Assembly: GCF_900104045.1 (NCBI RefSeq)
Contig: NZ_FNIN01000001.1
Coordinates: forward strand, 1 to 64,000
Direction of reading: 5' to 3'
DNA length: 64,000 nucleotides
Source: Desulfonauticus submarinus
GTDB taxonomy: Bacteria; Desulfobacterota; Desulfovibrionia; Desulfovibrionales; Desulfonatronovibrionaceae
Part shown: positions 24,272 to 33,080 of the stretch, in pieces
Layout: the number at the start of each line of letters is the position of its first letter
Position numbering within the stretch: the stretch's first letter is position 1
Notes under the pieces: model-generated
Told to the model about the DNA's origin: nothing
The model's input: only the letters and a program-made list of their open reading frames with translations
Database searches by the model: none
Made by a program: the position numbers and the translations under genes

Positions 24272-24805
24272 TTATGTAAAAAAATATTTTAAGATACCAA
24301 TTAAAGCAATTAGCTGTCCTGTCCAAAAAGTGAACATCCATTTTATCATTCTCACTTCAACGGCTTTTATTTCTTTAGATAAGTTAAGCTCTACTTCTTT
24401 TATTTCTTTTCTAGTGTTTTCTATTTGTTGAATTAACCTCAGTTCAATTTCTTTTATTTCTTTTCTAATATTTTCTATTTCTTTAGCTAATTTTAGTTCA
24501 GTTTCTTTTATTTCTTTTCTAATATTTTCTATTTCTTTAGCTAATTTTAGTTCAGTTTCTTTTATTTCTTTTTTAGAATTGTCTATTTGTTGAACTAATC
24601 TAAGTTCAACTTCCTTTATTTCCTTTCTTGTTTCTTCTATTTGTTGAATAAGTCGTAGTTCTGTTTCATTAAGATCTGCTTTGGTGGACATTTGAGTAAG
24701 TTGAGGATAACGTTTTTCTAATTCTTCAAAGGCTTCTGCTAATACTTTAGCTTTTTCTTCGTTATCATCTTTAAATGCTTGGTATATTTTCAGAGCATAA
24801 CCCAT
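24272..24805 (-). CDS. coiled-coil repeat protein with a C-terminal membrane anchor
   Basis: 177 residues. An N-terminal helical domain (MGYALKIYQAFKDDNEEKAKVLAEAFEELEK) is followed by about five and a half copies of an 18-residue unit of the form ETELKLAKEIENIRKEIK from residue about 48 to 150, then one hydrophobic span at the end (FTFWTGQLIALIGILKYFF). Eighteen residues equal 7+11, so the coiled coil should be nearly straight rather than classic left-handed. Two adjacent 54-bp DNA units at about 24445-24555 are almost identical, a sign of recent repeat copying. It resembles the DUF1640-like class of bacterial coiled-coil proteins; function unknown. Last gene of the icd-to-TPR operon. Confidence 0.72.
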   Translation of the reverse strand: MGYALKIYQAFKDDNEEKAKVLAEAFEELEKRYPQLTQMSTKADLNETELRLIQQIEETRKEIKEVELRLVQQIDNSKKEIKETELKLAKEIENIRKEIKETELKLAKEIENIRKEIKEIELRLIQQIENTRKEIKEVELNLSKEIKAVEVRMIKWMFTFWTGQLIALIGILKYFFT

Positions 24806-24833
24806 TTGTATAGCTCCCTATTAAATTTTAGAC

Positions 24834-25631
24834 TTAAATATTTTTTTCTATAAATTTAAGCATTTTTTGAGCTAAATCAAAATCTGGCTTTAAATTTAAA
24901 GCTTTTTTAACTGTATTTTTGGCTTTTTCCATGTCTTTTGCATCTAAATATACTCTTGCAAGGTTAAAGTATAGATAAGCATCATTTGGGTCTATTTTTA
25001 TTGCGTGTAAATAAGCTTTTTCAGCGTCTTTATATCTTCCTAATTTTCGTAAGGCAATTCCCAGTCTATTGAATATGTGAATAGATTCTGGATCTTCTCT
25101 ATAAGCAAGTTTAAGATATTTTAAAGATTTTTCAAAAGCTTCTGCTTCTATAAGTTGATCACTAATTTCTATTTTTAGTTTAGTGTCATTTTGAAACTTA
25201 TTTATCAGATGATCATATATTTTTTCAGCAGCTTGGATATTTTTTTCTTCAAGGTGTTGTTTGGCTTTAGCTAATTCTTTTTGCTTTTGGGCTTCAAGTT
25301 GAGCTAACTTTTCTTGGGCTACCTGCGTTACTCCTTCTTGGAGAATTTCTAGTAATTCTTTTAAAGTTTCTAAAAGTTTTTTTTCTTCACCTGGTTTATA
25401 TTCGATTAACACAGGATAAATTTCTCTTAGCTTTGGATTTTGATTAAGATAGTATAGGTCTTTAGAAATAAGTTCAGCTAGTTCTTTTTTTTCGTTATTC
25501 ATAAGTGGTTGTTTTATGTAGCCTAAAATCCCGTCATAGAGAGCTTGAACACCTGCTAGTACTTTATTTTGTTTTAGCAGAGATTGTATACTGTTTAGTT
25601 TTTGTCTTGCTTGGATTAAGCTAGCACTCAT
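24834..25631 (-). CDS. tetratricopeptide-repeat protein
   Basis: 265 residues. The N-terminal 130 residues are a helical, probably oligomerising region (MSASLIQARQKLNSIQSLLKQNK, then Lys/Gln-rich helix). The C-terminal half holds three or four TPR units, best seen at AEAFEKSLKYLKLAYREDPE, IHIFNRLGIALRKLGRYKDA and AYLYFNLARVYLDAKDMEKA. No signal peptide, so likely cytoplasmic. It starts 3 bp after carA and ends 28 bp before the coiled-coil repeat gene. A scaffold role is likely; partner unknown. Confidence 0.85.
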   Translation of the reverse strand: MSASLIQARQKLNSIQSLLKQNKVLAGVQALYDGILGYIKQPLMNNEKKELAELISKDLYYLNQNPKLREIYPVLIEYKPGEEKKLLETLKELLEILQEGVTQVAQEKLAQLEAQKQKELAKAKQHLEEKNIQAAEKIYDHLINKFQNDTKLKIEISDQLIEAEAFEKSLKYLKLAYREDPESIHIFNRLGIALRKLGRYKDAEKAYLHAIKIDPNDAYLYFNLARVYLDAKDMEKAKNTVKKALNLKPDFDLAQKMLKFIEKNI

Positions 25632-25634
25632 AAG

Positions 25635-26753
25635 TTATCCTTTTATATGTTTTTTTACCATTTTTTTAAAATGAGCAAAAAAAGTTTGACAATCGTGCGG
25701 CCCAGGACCTGCTTCTGGATGGTGTTGGACAGCAATAATTGGTTTTGTTTTGTGCTTAAACCCTTCTAAGGTGTTGTCATTTAAGTTTATATGAGTAGCT
25801 TGTAAAAAATCAAGTTCACTAATATCCACACAAAAACCATGATTTTGAGAGGATATTTCAATCTTGTTTGTAGCTAAATCTTTTACAGGATGATTTAGTG
25901 CGTGATGTCCAAATTTTAATTTAAAACATTTTCCTCCCAAAGCCAGACCTAAAATTTGATGTCCAAGACAGATACCTGCAAGAGGATAATTTTCACTCAA
26001 TTTTTTTACAGTTTGAATAACTTCAGTTAGAGGTTCAGGATCTCCAGGGCCATTTGATAGGAAAATAGCATCAGGTTGTAAAGAGTTAATCTCTTCGTAA
26101 GACGTAGTCGCAGGCACTATTAGAGGTTCAAATTCATATTTTTTTAATAACCTTAAAATACTCCATTTTATTCCAAAGTCCAATACTACTAACCTGATTC
26201 TATTTTTGGGCCATTTAAAGTTTTTTAAATCTACTTCATGCGGTTTATTGTTAAAAATATAAGGTTTATTACAGCTTACCTTATAGGCTAGTGCCTGTCC
26301 TTGCATAGGTGGTAGGGACTTTGCTTTTTGTTTAAGATTTTCTACATTTAAATCTTTGGTTGAAATGATGGCTCTCATAGCACCATGTATTCTTATATGC
26401 CTTGTAAGAGCTCTAGTATCTATACCTTCAATACCTAGTATATTATTTTCTTTTAAATAATCTGGAAGGCTTTGTGTAGCTCTCCAATTAGATGGGGTTT
26501 TTACACATTCTTTTACTACAAAAGCACTTACATGGATTTTACCTGATTCTATATCTTCATCATTTATCCCATAATTTCCTATATGTGGATAGGTCATACA
26601 TACAATTTGTCCTAGATAAGACGGATCTGTTAGGATTTCTTGATAACCTGTCATTCCTGTGTTAAAGATAACCTCTCCACCTATTTCTCCATGACCTGTG
26701 AAAGAAGTTCCCTCAAAAAAGGTTCCATCTTCAAGAACCAACATTGCTTTCAT
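25635..26753 (-). CDS. carA: carbamoyl-phosphate synthase small subunit
   Basis: 372 residues. Glutaminase subunit that frees ammonia from glutamine for carbamoyl phosphate (pyrimidine and arginine synthesis). N-domain: [15 protein letters not shown] and [17 protein letters not shown]. Class I amidotransferase domain: [12 protein letters not shown], nucleophile C262 in [14 protein letters not shown], and the His/Glu of [15 protein letters not shown] 26753 follows AGGAG and lies 23 bp inside the end of kdsB. carB is not in the window. Confidence 0.96.
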   Translation of the reverse strand: MKAMLVLEDGTFFEGTSFTGHGEIGGEVIFNTGMTGYQEILTDPSYLGQIVCMTYPHIGNYGINDEDIESGKIHVSAFVVKECVKTPSNWRATQSLPDYLKENNILGIEGIDTRALTRHIRIHGAMRAIISTKDLNVENLKQKAKSLPPMQGQALAYKVSCNKPYIFNNKPHEVDLKNFKWPKNRIRLVVLDFGIKWSILRLLKKYEFEPLIVPATTSYEEINSLQPDAIFLSNGPGDPEPLTEVIQTVKKLSENYPLAGICLGHQILGLALGGKCFKLKFGHHALNHPVKDLATNKIEISSQNHGFCVDISELDFLQATHINLNDNTLEGFKHKTKPIIAVQHHPEAGPGPHDCQTFFAHFKKMVKKHIKG

Positions 26754-27504
26754 TTATGTTCTCCTGTTTTTTTAATATTTGTTTTACTTCTTCTAAGTCT
26801 TCTGGTGTATCCACACCTATACTTGTATAATTGGTTTTGACAATATATATTGGGATTTGATTTTCTAAAAATCTGAGTTGCTCTAGAGACTCAATTCTTT
26901 CTAACTCTCCTCTTTTTAGACAAGCAAATTTTTTTAAGGCCGTATATCTATAGGCATATAATCCTATGTGCCCTAAAAATAAATTACTTTTATTTCTAGG
27001 ATAGGGGATTTTGCTTCTAGAAAAGAATAGGGCAAAGTTATATTTATCTATTACGACTTTTACTTGATTTGGGTTTTCTGCATCTTTTTCAGAAATTTTT
27101 TTAGCCAGAGTAGTTACTTGAATGTCTTTATTTTTAAAAGGTGCAAGAAGTTCTTTTAACATTTCAGGGTTTATAAGCGGTTCATCTCCTTGAATATTTG
27201 CTATCACACTTTCAGAAGGCAGAGCTAATTTTTCCGCTGCTTCTAAAATTCTGTCTGTTCCGCTTTTATGGGTAGAAGATGTTAAAATAACAGGTATGTT
27301 TAGTTCTTGGGCTTTTTGAAAAATTAGTTGATGATCAGTGGCAAGATAGATTTTTTTGAATAATTTACATTTTTTTGCCCTTGTATATACATGCCAAAAC
27401 ATAGGCTTACCACATATTTCTGCCAAAGCTTTTCCAGGAAATCTGGTGGAGGCGTATCTAGCAGGGATAAATCCGTAAAATGGAATTGATGTAGTTAATG
27501 GCAA
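26731..27504 (-). CDS. kdsB: 3-deoxy-manno-octulosonate cytidylyltransferase
   Basis: 257 residues. Activates Kdo as CMP-Kdo for lipopolysaccharide core. Motifs: [39 protein letters not shown] and a C-terminal [15 protein letters not shown]. The start is TTG 27504, chosen because AAGGAGG lies 8 bases before it; no ATG precedes the conserved IPARY motif. It overlaps kdtA by 47 bp and carA by 23 bp, so the operon is tightly coupled. Confidence 0.95.
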   Translation of the reverse strand: MPLTTSIPFYGFIPARYASTRFPGKALAEICGKPMFWHVYTRAKKCKLFKKIYLATDHQLIFQKAQELNIPVILTSSTHKSGTDRILEAAEKLALPSESVIANIQGDEPLINPEMLKELLAPFKNKDIQVTTLAKKISEKDAENPNQVKVVIDKYNFALFFSRSKIPYPRNKSNLFLGHIGLYAYRYTALKKFACLKRGELERIESLEQLRFLENQIPIYIVKTNYTSIGVDTPEDLEEVKQILKKQENINESNVGS

Positions 27505-28726
27505 AATTTAAGCCTCCTTTTTTGGTTTTTAAATAGGTTGTAAATTTTTGAAAAATTTCATTTCTATTAAAATGAGAAGAATTTTCTAAGCATGTTAAAA
27601 GTTCTTGTTTGTTTTTTACTTTTTTTGCTAAATTTAAGTTAAATACTTCTTCTCCTACCCAGGTAAAGTTCGTCCAATATGGCCCAATAATTGGTTTTAT
27701 ACCCTGAGATAGAGGTTCTAAAAAATTTTGTCCTCCATAAGGAGCTAAACTTCCTCCTACAAAAGCTTTTTGGGCCAAGGCATAGGTAAAAACGAGTTCA
27801 CCTATTTTATCCCACAAGACAATACTTCCTGGTTTTATTTTATTTTTTAATTTGCTTCTTAAAGTATAGGGCAAATTCATTTTTTTTAATTTTTTTTCTA
27901 GATCATTTATTCTATTTAAATGGCGAGGAAATATAGTAAATGCTGTTTTAGGATGTTTATTTTTGTAATGTTTAATTACCCATAAAATATCATCTTGCTC
28001 TGCTAAACGTATTGAACCAAATACAATCAACTTTAAATTAGGAGAAATAATAGAATTTAATGGATTTTTTATATATGGTATTGGGCCTTTAGGGTTTATG
28101 TTTTCAAATTTTAAATTAGGCATTATTTTCACTTCAGAATCTTGGAATATAAATTTAAATCTTTTAGCGTCATCTTCTGAAATAGCCAAAATAGCATCTG
28201 GAGGGCTAATAAAGTTTTTTAAAATAAGATAATGAGTAAAAGTTTTTCTACTCATTCTTCCATTTATAATGATTAAAGGAATATTTTTCTTTTTACATTC
28301 AAAATAAAAGTTTGGCCAGATTTCGGTTTCTAAAACAATTGTTATTTTAGGAGCAACATTATTTAAAAATTTTTTTATTAACGGTAAAAAATCAAAAGGG
28401 AAAAATACTGTTTTTATATTTGCTTTTTTTAATACTTCTATACCTTGAGCAGTATGTGTGCTTACAAGAATTTTAATAGATGGATTTATTTTTTGTATTT
28501 TTTTAGCCAAAAGTATGGCTAAGTAGGCTTCTCCTACTGAAGCAGCTTGAATAAGAATATCTGCTTTAGGAAAAGGAATAAGGCTTAGTCTTTGTTTTAA
28601 ACCTGTTTTAATTTTAGGAATAAATGGTGTTGTAAAAAGAAGGGGAAACCATAGAAGATTGTAACACGACAAAAAAAAAGAGTTTTTAAAAGTTTTATTG
28701 GAAGTTAACTTATTTATTTTTTTCAA
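27458..28726 (-). CDS. waaA: 3-deoxy-D-manno-octulosonic-acid transferase
   Basis: About 422 residues. Moves Kdo from CMP-Kdo to lipid A at the inner membrane. N-terminal: a hydrophobic patch, then LIQAASVGEAYLAILLAKKI; middle: LVSTHTAQGIEVLKK, VLETEIWPNFYFECKKKNIPLIIINGRMS; C-terminal: FVGGSLAPYGGQNFLEPLSQGIKPIIGPYWTNF. These fit GT30/KdtA. Two in-frame TTG codons lie at 28732 and 28726; the second is 7 bases after GGAG and is preferred. It overlaps ddl by 17 bp and kdsB by 47 bp. Confidence 0.94.
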   Translation of the reverse strand: MKKINKLTSNKTFKNSFFLSCYNLLWFPLLFTTPFIPKIKTGLKQRLSLIPFPKADILIQAASVGEAYLAILLAKKIQKINPSIKILVSTHTAQGIEVLKKANIKTVFFPFDFLPLIKKFLNNVAPKITIVLETEIWPNFYFECKKKNIPLIIINGRMSRKTFTHYLILKNFISPPDAILAISEDDAKRFKFIFQDSEVKIMPNLKFENINPKGPIPYIKNPLNSIISPNLKLIVFGSIRLAEQDDILWVIKHYKNKHPKTAFTIFPRHLNRINDLEKKLKKMNLPYTLRSKLKNKIKPGSIVLWDKIGELVFTYALAQKAFVGGSLAPYGGQNFLEPLSQGIKPIIGPYWTNFTWVGEEVFNLNLAKKVKNKQELLTCLENSSHFNRNEIFQKFTTYLKTKKGGLNFAINYINSILRIYPC

Positions 28727-29606
28727 GCCCAAGCTCCAATAGACGCTTGATTAATTGAGAAAAATTTAAACCTATTGCCTGTGCTTCTTTAGGAAGAAGG
28801 CTTGTTGGTGTCATTCCAGGAAGGGTATTTACTTCAAGGATATAGATATTTCCTTTTTTATCTAACATAAAATCTGTACGACTATAATCGCTTAATCCAA
28901 AAAGAGTATGTACCTTAAGAGCTAATTCCTGTAAAGTCTGGGTTAAGCTATTTTCAATAGGAGCAGGGCAAATTTCTTCTGCACCATTTGGTTCGTATTT
29001 GCTGGTGTAGTCAAAAAAGAAAGATTTATTGGGTTTTATAAGTACTGGAGGGAGGGCTTCCTGACCTAGAACCCCACAAGTAAGCTCTGTTCCTTGAATA
29101 AATTCTTCTATGAGATACTCAGTTTCTGGATTTAGTTTTAGGTTCAAAAATTCTTGTTGGTTTTTTATTATTTTTATACCTACACTAGAACCTCCTAAAT
29201 TTGGTTTTATGATAAGTGGGAACTCGCTAGGAAAGGAAAAATGTTCTAAATCTTTTTTATATAATGTCCATTTAGGAGTAGGTAAGTTGTGATTTAAAAG
29301 AATTTGTTTAAAGAATAGTTTATTTAAGCATAAAAACGAAGGAAATGGTCTAGAGCCCTGATAGGGGATTTTTAGGTCTTCTAAAAGTGCTTGAATTGTC
29401 CCATCTTCTCCTGGACTCCCGTGTAAGTTGATAAAGGCAAAGTCATGATTTTTAGCGTATTTTATAAGCTCATTTAAATTAGGAGTGAGATTAAATAGGG
29501 TTACCTCATGTCCTAAAGACAAAAGTGATTTTTTGATTTCTTTTGCTCCTGCTAAAGAGACTTCTTTTTCACTAGACCATCCGCCAGCAATTAAAAGAAT
29601 ACGCAC
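28710..29606 (-). CDS. ddl: D-alanine-D-alanine ligase
   Basis: 298 residues. ATP-grasp enzyme making D-Ala-D-Ala for peptidoglycan. Motifs: AGGWSSEKEVSLAGAKEI, INLHGSPGEDGTIQALLEDLKIPYQG, PLIIKPNLGGSSVGIKII and ILEVNTLPGMTPTSLLPKEA. The initial glycine-rich loop reads AGGWSSEKE, as in many delta-proteobacterial Ddl. The 5' end overlaps the HD gene by 35 bp and the 3' end overlaps waaA. Confidence 0.95.
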   Translation of the reverse strand: MRILLIAGGWSSEKEVSLAGAKEIKKSLLSLGHEVTLFNLTPNLNELIKYAKNHDFAFINLHGSPGEDGTIQALLEDLKIPYQGSRPFPSFLCLNKLFFKQILLNHNLPTPKWTLYKKDLEHFSFPSEFPLIIKPNLGGSSVGIKIIKNQQEFLNLKLNPETEYLIEEFIQGTELTCGVLGQEALPPVLIKPNKSFFFDYTSKYEPNGAEEICPAPIENSLTQTLQELALKVHTLFGLSDYSRTDFMLDKKGNIYILEVNTLPGMTPTSLLPKEAQAIGLNFSQLIKRLLELGLEKNK

Positions 29607-30162
29607 TTAAATTTACCTCCAATAAATCACTGAGTTGTTGTTCTATTGCTAATGCCTGTATTTTAGATTTTTTAATTAGTTCAATTTTTTGCTGGCTAGT
29701 TCCGTAGCGAATAAATAGGTCTTCAAAGCGTTCTTCTATGGAAACTAGTTTGTCATGTTTAGCGCGTTTATCACTATAAATAATTAAAAGCGGCAAAAAG
29801 TGTTTCTTTATGTTTACTTCATAAGGCCAATAAACATGATGAAGCACTGCCTGAGCTAGAGCTGGGTTTAAAAAATGAGAAAGCACAATGCTTGCTCCTA
29901 GCTGGCTGTGTGCTCCACCATGCTTGATAGTATAGTTTTTGCCTATATCATGCAAAAGGCCAGATGCATAAGCAAGATGCTCATTAATAAGGGAAAGCTT
30001 GTTTTTGCCTAGTTTTATAATTTCTTTGGCTAAATTCCCAACCAAAAGGGAGTGCTTTTGAATATGTTCTGGCATTTTATAAATAGACCAGATTTTTTTG
30101 CACTCATTTTCTGTTGGTATTTTCCAACCTGACTGTAAAGGAAAATTGGGCAGTGTTCTCAT
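29572..30162 (-). CDS. HD-domain phosphohydrolase-like protein
   Basis: 196 residues. HD superfamily metal ligands are seen in order: H36 region (IQKHSLLVGNLAKEI), the HD pair in ASGLLHDIGKNYT, HGGAHSQLGASIVLSHF and AVLHHVYWPYE. Small single-domain HD proteins of this type often hydrolyse nucleotides or phosphate esters, for example in the YqeK group. ATG 30162 overlaps the icd stop by 4 bp. Substrate unknown. Confidence 0.85.
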   Translation of the reverse strand: MRTLPNFPLQSGWKIPTENECKKIWSIYKMPEHIQKHSLLVGNLAKEIIKLGKNKLSLINEHLAYASGLLHDIGKNYTIKHGGAHSQLGASIVLSHFLNPALAQAVLHHVYWPYEVNIKKHFLPLLIIYSDKRAKHDKLVSIEERFEDLFIRYGTSQQKIELIKKSKIQALAIEQQLSDLLEVNLSAYSFNCWRMV

Positions 30163-31307
30163 TGTTCTAAATTAGCTATTACTCTATCTCCAAATTCCTT
30201 GCAACCAACAACCTTTGCCTCTTTCATTTGGGAAGCTAGATCTATGGTAACAGTTTTTTGTAAAATTGTTTTTTCTATAGCTTTTTCAATATGCTGGGCA
30301 ACTTGTTTAAAACCCATATGTTCTAACATCATAGCCATACTTAGAATCATACTACAAGGGTTTGCTTTATCTTGGCCAGCAATAGAAGGAGCAGTGCCAT
30401 GTGTTGGTTCATATAAGGCAAGCGAGTCTCCCATGTTCACTCCAGGAGCGATTCCCAGTCCGCCTACTTGAGCGGCTAAAGCATCAGACAGATAGTCTCC
30501 ATTTAAGTTAGTAGTGGCAATTACATCATATTCTTCAGGCCGCAATAAGACTTCTTGAAACATTGCATCAGCAATTCTGTCTTTTAATATAATTCCTTGT
30601 TTCCCTTGTTTTGCTTCTTGTTCTGTAATTATGCTGTTGGAAAATTCTTGTTTTGCTAGTTTATATCCCCAGTCTCTAAATGCACCTTCTGTGTATTTCA
30701 TTATATTTCCTTTGTGTACAAGGGTTATAGATTTTTTATTATGAATTAGAGCATATTCAATAGCTTTTTTTATGAGTCTTTTAGAGCCTTGTTCTGTCAT
30801 TGGCTTTAACCCGATTCCAGCACTAGGATTTAAATTGATTTGAAATTCTTTTTCTAAAAAAGAAATTATTTTTTTGGCTTCGTTTGAGTTGGCAGGCCAC
30901 TCTATTCCTGCATATACGTCTTCTGTGTTTTCTCTAAAAATAATCATATTTACCTTTTCTGGGTGTTTTACAGGGCTAGATATTCCTTGAAAGTAGCGGA
31001 TAGGTCTAATACAGGCATAAAGGTCAAAAGTTTGCCTTAAAGTTACATTTAAACTTCTAAATCCTTTGCCAATAGGAGTGGTAAGAGGGCCTTTTACTGC
31101 AAAACGGGCTTGTTTAAGAATTTTAAGAGTTTCTTCTGGTAAATAACTACCTGTTTGTTGAAAAGCTTTTTCTCCTGCTAAAAGTTCTTGCCATTTAATT
31201 TTTTTTTCAAAATTATGAATTTTTAATGCTTCTTTAATTACTTTTATAGCCACAGTCATTACTTCTGGGCCAATACCATCACCAGCAATAAAATAAACAG
31301 TTTCCAC
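30159..31307 (-). CDS. icd: isocitrate dehydrogenase (NAD(P)-dependent)
   Basis: About 382 residues from GTG 31307, which follows GGGAGGTGAAG; the frame runs a further 19 codons upstream but those residues (TFNFYIFNLLFKTF) are not family-like. Motifs: VYFIAGDGIGPEVM, the isocitrate-binding FRSLNVTLRQTFDLYACIRPIRY, IFRENTEDVYAGIEW and the metal site in NLNGDYLSDALAAQVGGLG, then EPTHGTAPSIAGQDKANP. The ENTEDxYAGIE motif marks isocitrate rather than isopropylmalate dehydrogenase. Oxidises isocitrate to 2-oxoglutarate, here probably for glutamate synthesis. Heads the minus-strand operon through ddl, waaA, kdsB and carA. Confidence 0.95.
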   Translation of the reverse strand: METVYFIAGDGIGPEVMTVAIKVIKEALKIHNFEKKIKWQELLAGEKAFQQTGSYLPEETLKILKQARFAVKGPLTTPIGKGFRSLNVTLRQTFDLYACIRPIRYFQGISSPVKHPEKVNMIIFRENTEDVYAGIEWPANSNEAKKIISFLEKEFQINLNPSAGIGLKPMTEQGSKRLIKKAIEYALIHNKKSITLVHKGNIMKYTEGAFRDWGYKLAKQEFSNSIITEQEAKQGKQGIILKDRIADAMFQEVLLRPEEYDVIATTNLNGDYLSDALAAQVGGLGIAPGVNMGDSLALYEPTHGTAPSIAGQDKANPCSMILSMAMMLEHMGFKQVAQHIEKAIEKTILQKTVTIDLASQMKEAKVVGCKEFGDRVIANLEQ

Positions 31308-31497
31308 CTTCACCTCCCTAAAAGTTTTGAATAAAAGATTAAAAATATAAAAATTAAAGGTCAAATAATTTGTTGATAGCGTTTAAAAGAAAACAGTGTT
31401 TTTGTTTAGATTTTGTTAGTCTTGTTTTTCCCAATTTTTTATTAGTGGTGTAAGTTGCATAAAAATGTAAATATGTGTGTTAATATAGAAAAAATAC

Positions 31498-31531
31498 TTG
31501 AAATAAAATTGGGTATGACATATTATCATAC
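31498..31531 (+). promoter_or_regulatory. toxin-antitoxin promoter with overlapping operator
   Basis: TTGAAA (31498-31503), a 17-base spacer and TATTAT (31521-31526) form a strong promoter. An inverted repeat GTATGA-N7-TCATAC (31513-31531) covers the -10 element, the usual place for autorepression by a ribbon-helix-helix antitoxin. Confidence 0.75.
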
Positions 31532-31546
31532 TTGGAGGTGATAAAA

Positions 31547-31789
31547 ATGCCAGTTTCAAAAATTGCAATTACACTTGATAAGGAGTTGGTTAAAGAAGTT
31601 GATTTATTAGTAAAATCAAATTTATTTCCAAATAGAAGCAAAGCTATTCAAGAAGCTGTGAAGGAAAAATTAGAGAGACTAAAAAGAACTAGGTTAGCTA
31701 AGGAGTGTGCTAAACTTGATCCTGGGTTTGAAGAAAGTATGGCAGAAGAGGGATTTTCAATGGAGATAGAAGAATGGCCAAAATATTAA
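31547..31789 (+). CDS. ribbon-helix-helix antitoxin, MazE-like role
   Basis: 80 residues from ATG 31547 behind TTGGAGGTG. The N-terminus has a ribbon-helix-helix fold (SKIAITLDKELVKEVDLLVKSNLFPNRSKAIQEAVKEKLERL): strand, two helices, with basic residues in the strand. The acidic C-terminal tail (DPGFEESMAEEGFSMEIEEWPKY) is the kind that wraps the toxin. It overlaps the toxin gene by 16 bp. It should bind the operator at its own promoter and neutralise the toxin. Confidence 0.9.
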   Translation: MPVSKIAITLDKELVKEVDLLVKSNLFPNRSKAIQEAVKEKLERLKRTRLAKECAKLDPGFEESMAEEGFSMEIEEWPKY

Positions 31790-32112
31790 GAGGAGATATT
31801 TGTTGGGCTGACTTAAATTCTGTAATAGGAAGCGAGCAGGGAGGCTTTCGTCCTGTTCTTATTTTAAGCCACGATATTTTTAATGAAAAGTCGGGCACTG
31901 TGATAGCTATGGCAATCACAAGTCAACCTCAAAAAGCAGGCTTTCCCTTAACTTTTGAGCTTTCAGAGACACAACTCCCCAAAAAATCATGGGTTAAGAT
32001 AAGCCAAATTCGGACATTATCTGTCAAAAGAATTAGAGGTAAAATTTCAAGTGTTTCTTCTGAAGAGCTCGAATTAATTATAGATGGATTAAATGAAATA
32101 ATTGGCGGTTAA
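31774..32112 (+). CDS. mazF: MazF/PemK-type endoribonuclease toxin
   Basis: 112 residues with the MazF pattern: LRGDICWADL, SEQGGFRPVLILSHDIFN, TVIAMAITSQPQ, then a late WVKISQIRTLSVKRI and a C-terminal helix. MazF toxins cut mRNA at short sequence motifs. The conserved Arg in GGFRPVLI and the Thr/Ser after AMAIT are in place, so it should be active. The start ATGGCC lies inside the antitoxin gene (16-bp overlap), typical for coupled translation. Confidence 0.93.
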   Translation: MAKILRGDICWADLNSVIGSEQGGFRPVLILSHDIFNEKSGTVIAMAITSQPQKAGFPLTFELSETQLPKKSWVKISQIRTLSVKRIRGKISSVSSEELELIIDGLNEIIGG

Positions 32113-32143
32113 CTTTGAAGGTAATAAAGAAGGAAAGAAAATA

Positions 32144-32512
32144 TTATTGAGGGGTACAAACAGTTTTTGAGCTATGATTTACAGTGGTAATAGAACAATT
32201 AAACACGTTTTCTCGGTAGATAATTTGTCCTCTTCCTGCTACTGTAATTTGTCCTGAGGTATCATCTAACACAAGAGAAACAGTATTATTAAAAACTTGA
32301 CAATTATAGTTTTTGGTTCCGTTTTCAGCGTACCTAGCGCCTAAAATGTTGGCACATTCGGTAAGTTGTGCTTCTATAACTGTTTGTAGAGATGTTTTTT
32401 TATATTTGGCATATTGAGGAATAGCTATTGCTGCTAAAATTCCTATAATAGCAACTACTATTAATATTTCTATTAAGGTAAATCCTTTTTTAATTTGAGT
32501 CTTTTTAAACAT
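32144..32512 (-). CDS. type IV pilin-like protein, second gene
   Basis: 122 residues with a class III leader: [10 protein letters not shown], then cleavage before F, then the conserved N-terminal helix [19 protein letters not shown] with E5 of the mature protein. Globular part has four cysteines (ECA, YNCQ, FNCS, VCTP), enough for two disulfides. It lies 53 bp after the first pilin gene with a hairpin terminator between, so it may be made at a lower level. Likely a minor pilin. Confidence 0.9.
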   Translation of the reverse strand: MFKKTQIKKGFTLIEILIVVAIIGILAAIAIPQYAKYKKTSLQTVIEAQLTECANILGARYAENGTKNYNCQVFNNTVSLVLDDTSGQITVAGRGQIIYRENVFNCSITTVNHSSKTVCTPQ

Positions 32513-32523
32513 AATTTTTTAAT

Positions 32524-32553
32524 AAAAAAAGGGGGAAAACTCCCCCCTTTTTT
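32524..32553. terminator. intrinsic terminator between the two pilin genes
   Basis: A run of A, a five- to six-base G/C stem with a short AAAACT loop, then a run of T; read on the minus strand it is GGGGGGAGTTTTCCCCC followed by TTTTTTTATT. It would end most transcripts of the first pilin gene, with read-through feeding the second. Confidence 0.85.
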
Positions 32554-32565
32554 ATAGTTTAATTC

Positions 32566-32937
32566 TTATTGTGCTGTACAACCAACTTTATTACTATTTT
32601 GAGCATGATCAATTTGACAGTCTACAGTAATGTTTTTAATAGTAAAAGTTCCGTTATTATCTGTGTGAGCGTTATCAAACCATACTAAACCAGTATCATC
32701 ATCCATATAAAGAGTTGTTGTGCCATTACCTACTGCACAAGGCCACTGGGTGGTACCGTTATCTGTATAAGCTGCTGCTAATTCGGTGATACAACTTGTA
32801 AGAGCACCTTCTCCTCCAGATTCAGCTGCTCTTTTTTTGTACTTAGCAAATTGTGGAATTGCGATTGCAGCCAAAATACCAATGATGGCTACAACGATTA
32901 AGAGTTCGATTAGGGTAAAACCTTTTTCTTTGTTCAT
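32566..32937 (-). CDS. pilA: type IV major pilin-like protein
   Basis: 123 residues; leader MNKEKG then mature [30 protein letters not shown], a textbook type IVa pilin start with E5. The mature 117-residue protein has four cysteines (SCI, PCA, DCQ, GCT). Strong SD AAAAGGAGG and a sigma-54 promoter at 32979-32994 favour it as the major subunit. It is much longer than the short Geobacter nanowire pilin, so no conductivity claim is made. With the PilY1-like gene at the right edge it indicates type IV pili. Confidence 0.92.
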   Translation of the reverse strand: MNKEKGFTLIELLIVVAIIGILAAIAIPQFAKYKKRAAESGGEGALTSCITELAAAYTDNGTTQWPCAVGNGTTTLYMDDDTGLVWFDNAHTDNNGTFTIKNITVDCQIDHAQNSNKVGCTAQ

Positions 32938-32978
32938 ACAAAAACCTCCTTTTAAAATAGTTTGTTTAAACTGGGCTC

Positions 32979-32994
32979 TTCAAATACTATGCCA
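32979..32994 (-). promoter_or_regulatory. sigma-54 promoter of the pilin gene
   Basis: Minus-strand TGGCATAGTATTTGAA: TGGCA at -24 and TTGAA in place of TTGCA at -12, with correct phasing (TGGCATA-N4-TTG). It ends 41 bp before ATG 32937. pilA genes are sigma-54 dependent (PilS-PilR) in several proteobacteria. The -12 GC is replaced by GA, so it is weaker than the promoter at 6475. Confidence 0.6.
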
Positions 32995-33046
32995 GGAAGA
33001 AATGTCAATAGAAAAGCTAAAAGTATTTTTTTAATTTTAAGAAATG

Positions 33047-33080
33047 GACATTTTTTGTCTTTTTATGAACAAAAAATGTC
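33047..33080. promoter_or_regulatory. inverted repeat upstream of the pilin promoter, candidate activator site
   Basis: GACATTTTTTGT (33047-33058) and its exact complement ACAAAAAATGTC (33069-33080). The first arm extended by one base is itself a dyad, GACA-N5-TGTC. It lies 53-86 bp upstream of the sigma-54 -24 element, a position suited to an NtrC/PilR-type activator, but it could also form an RNA hairpin. Confidence 0.5.

Noticed and set aside
24360-24670. CRISPR-like regular repeats
   Set aside because: The repeats are contiguous 54-bp coding units without spacers and encode a coiled coil.
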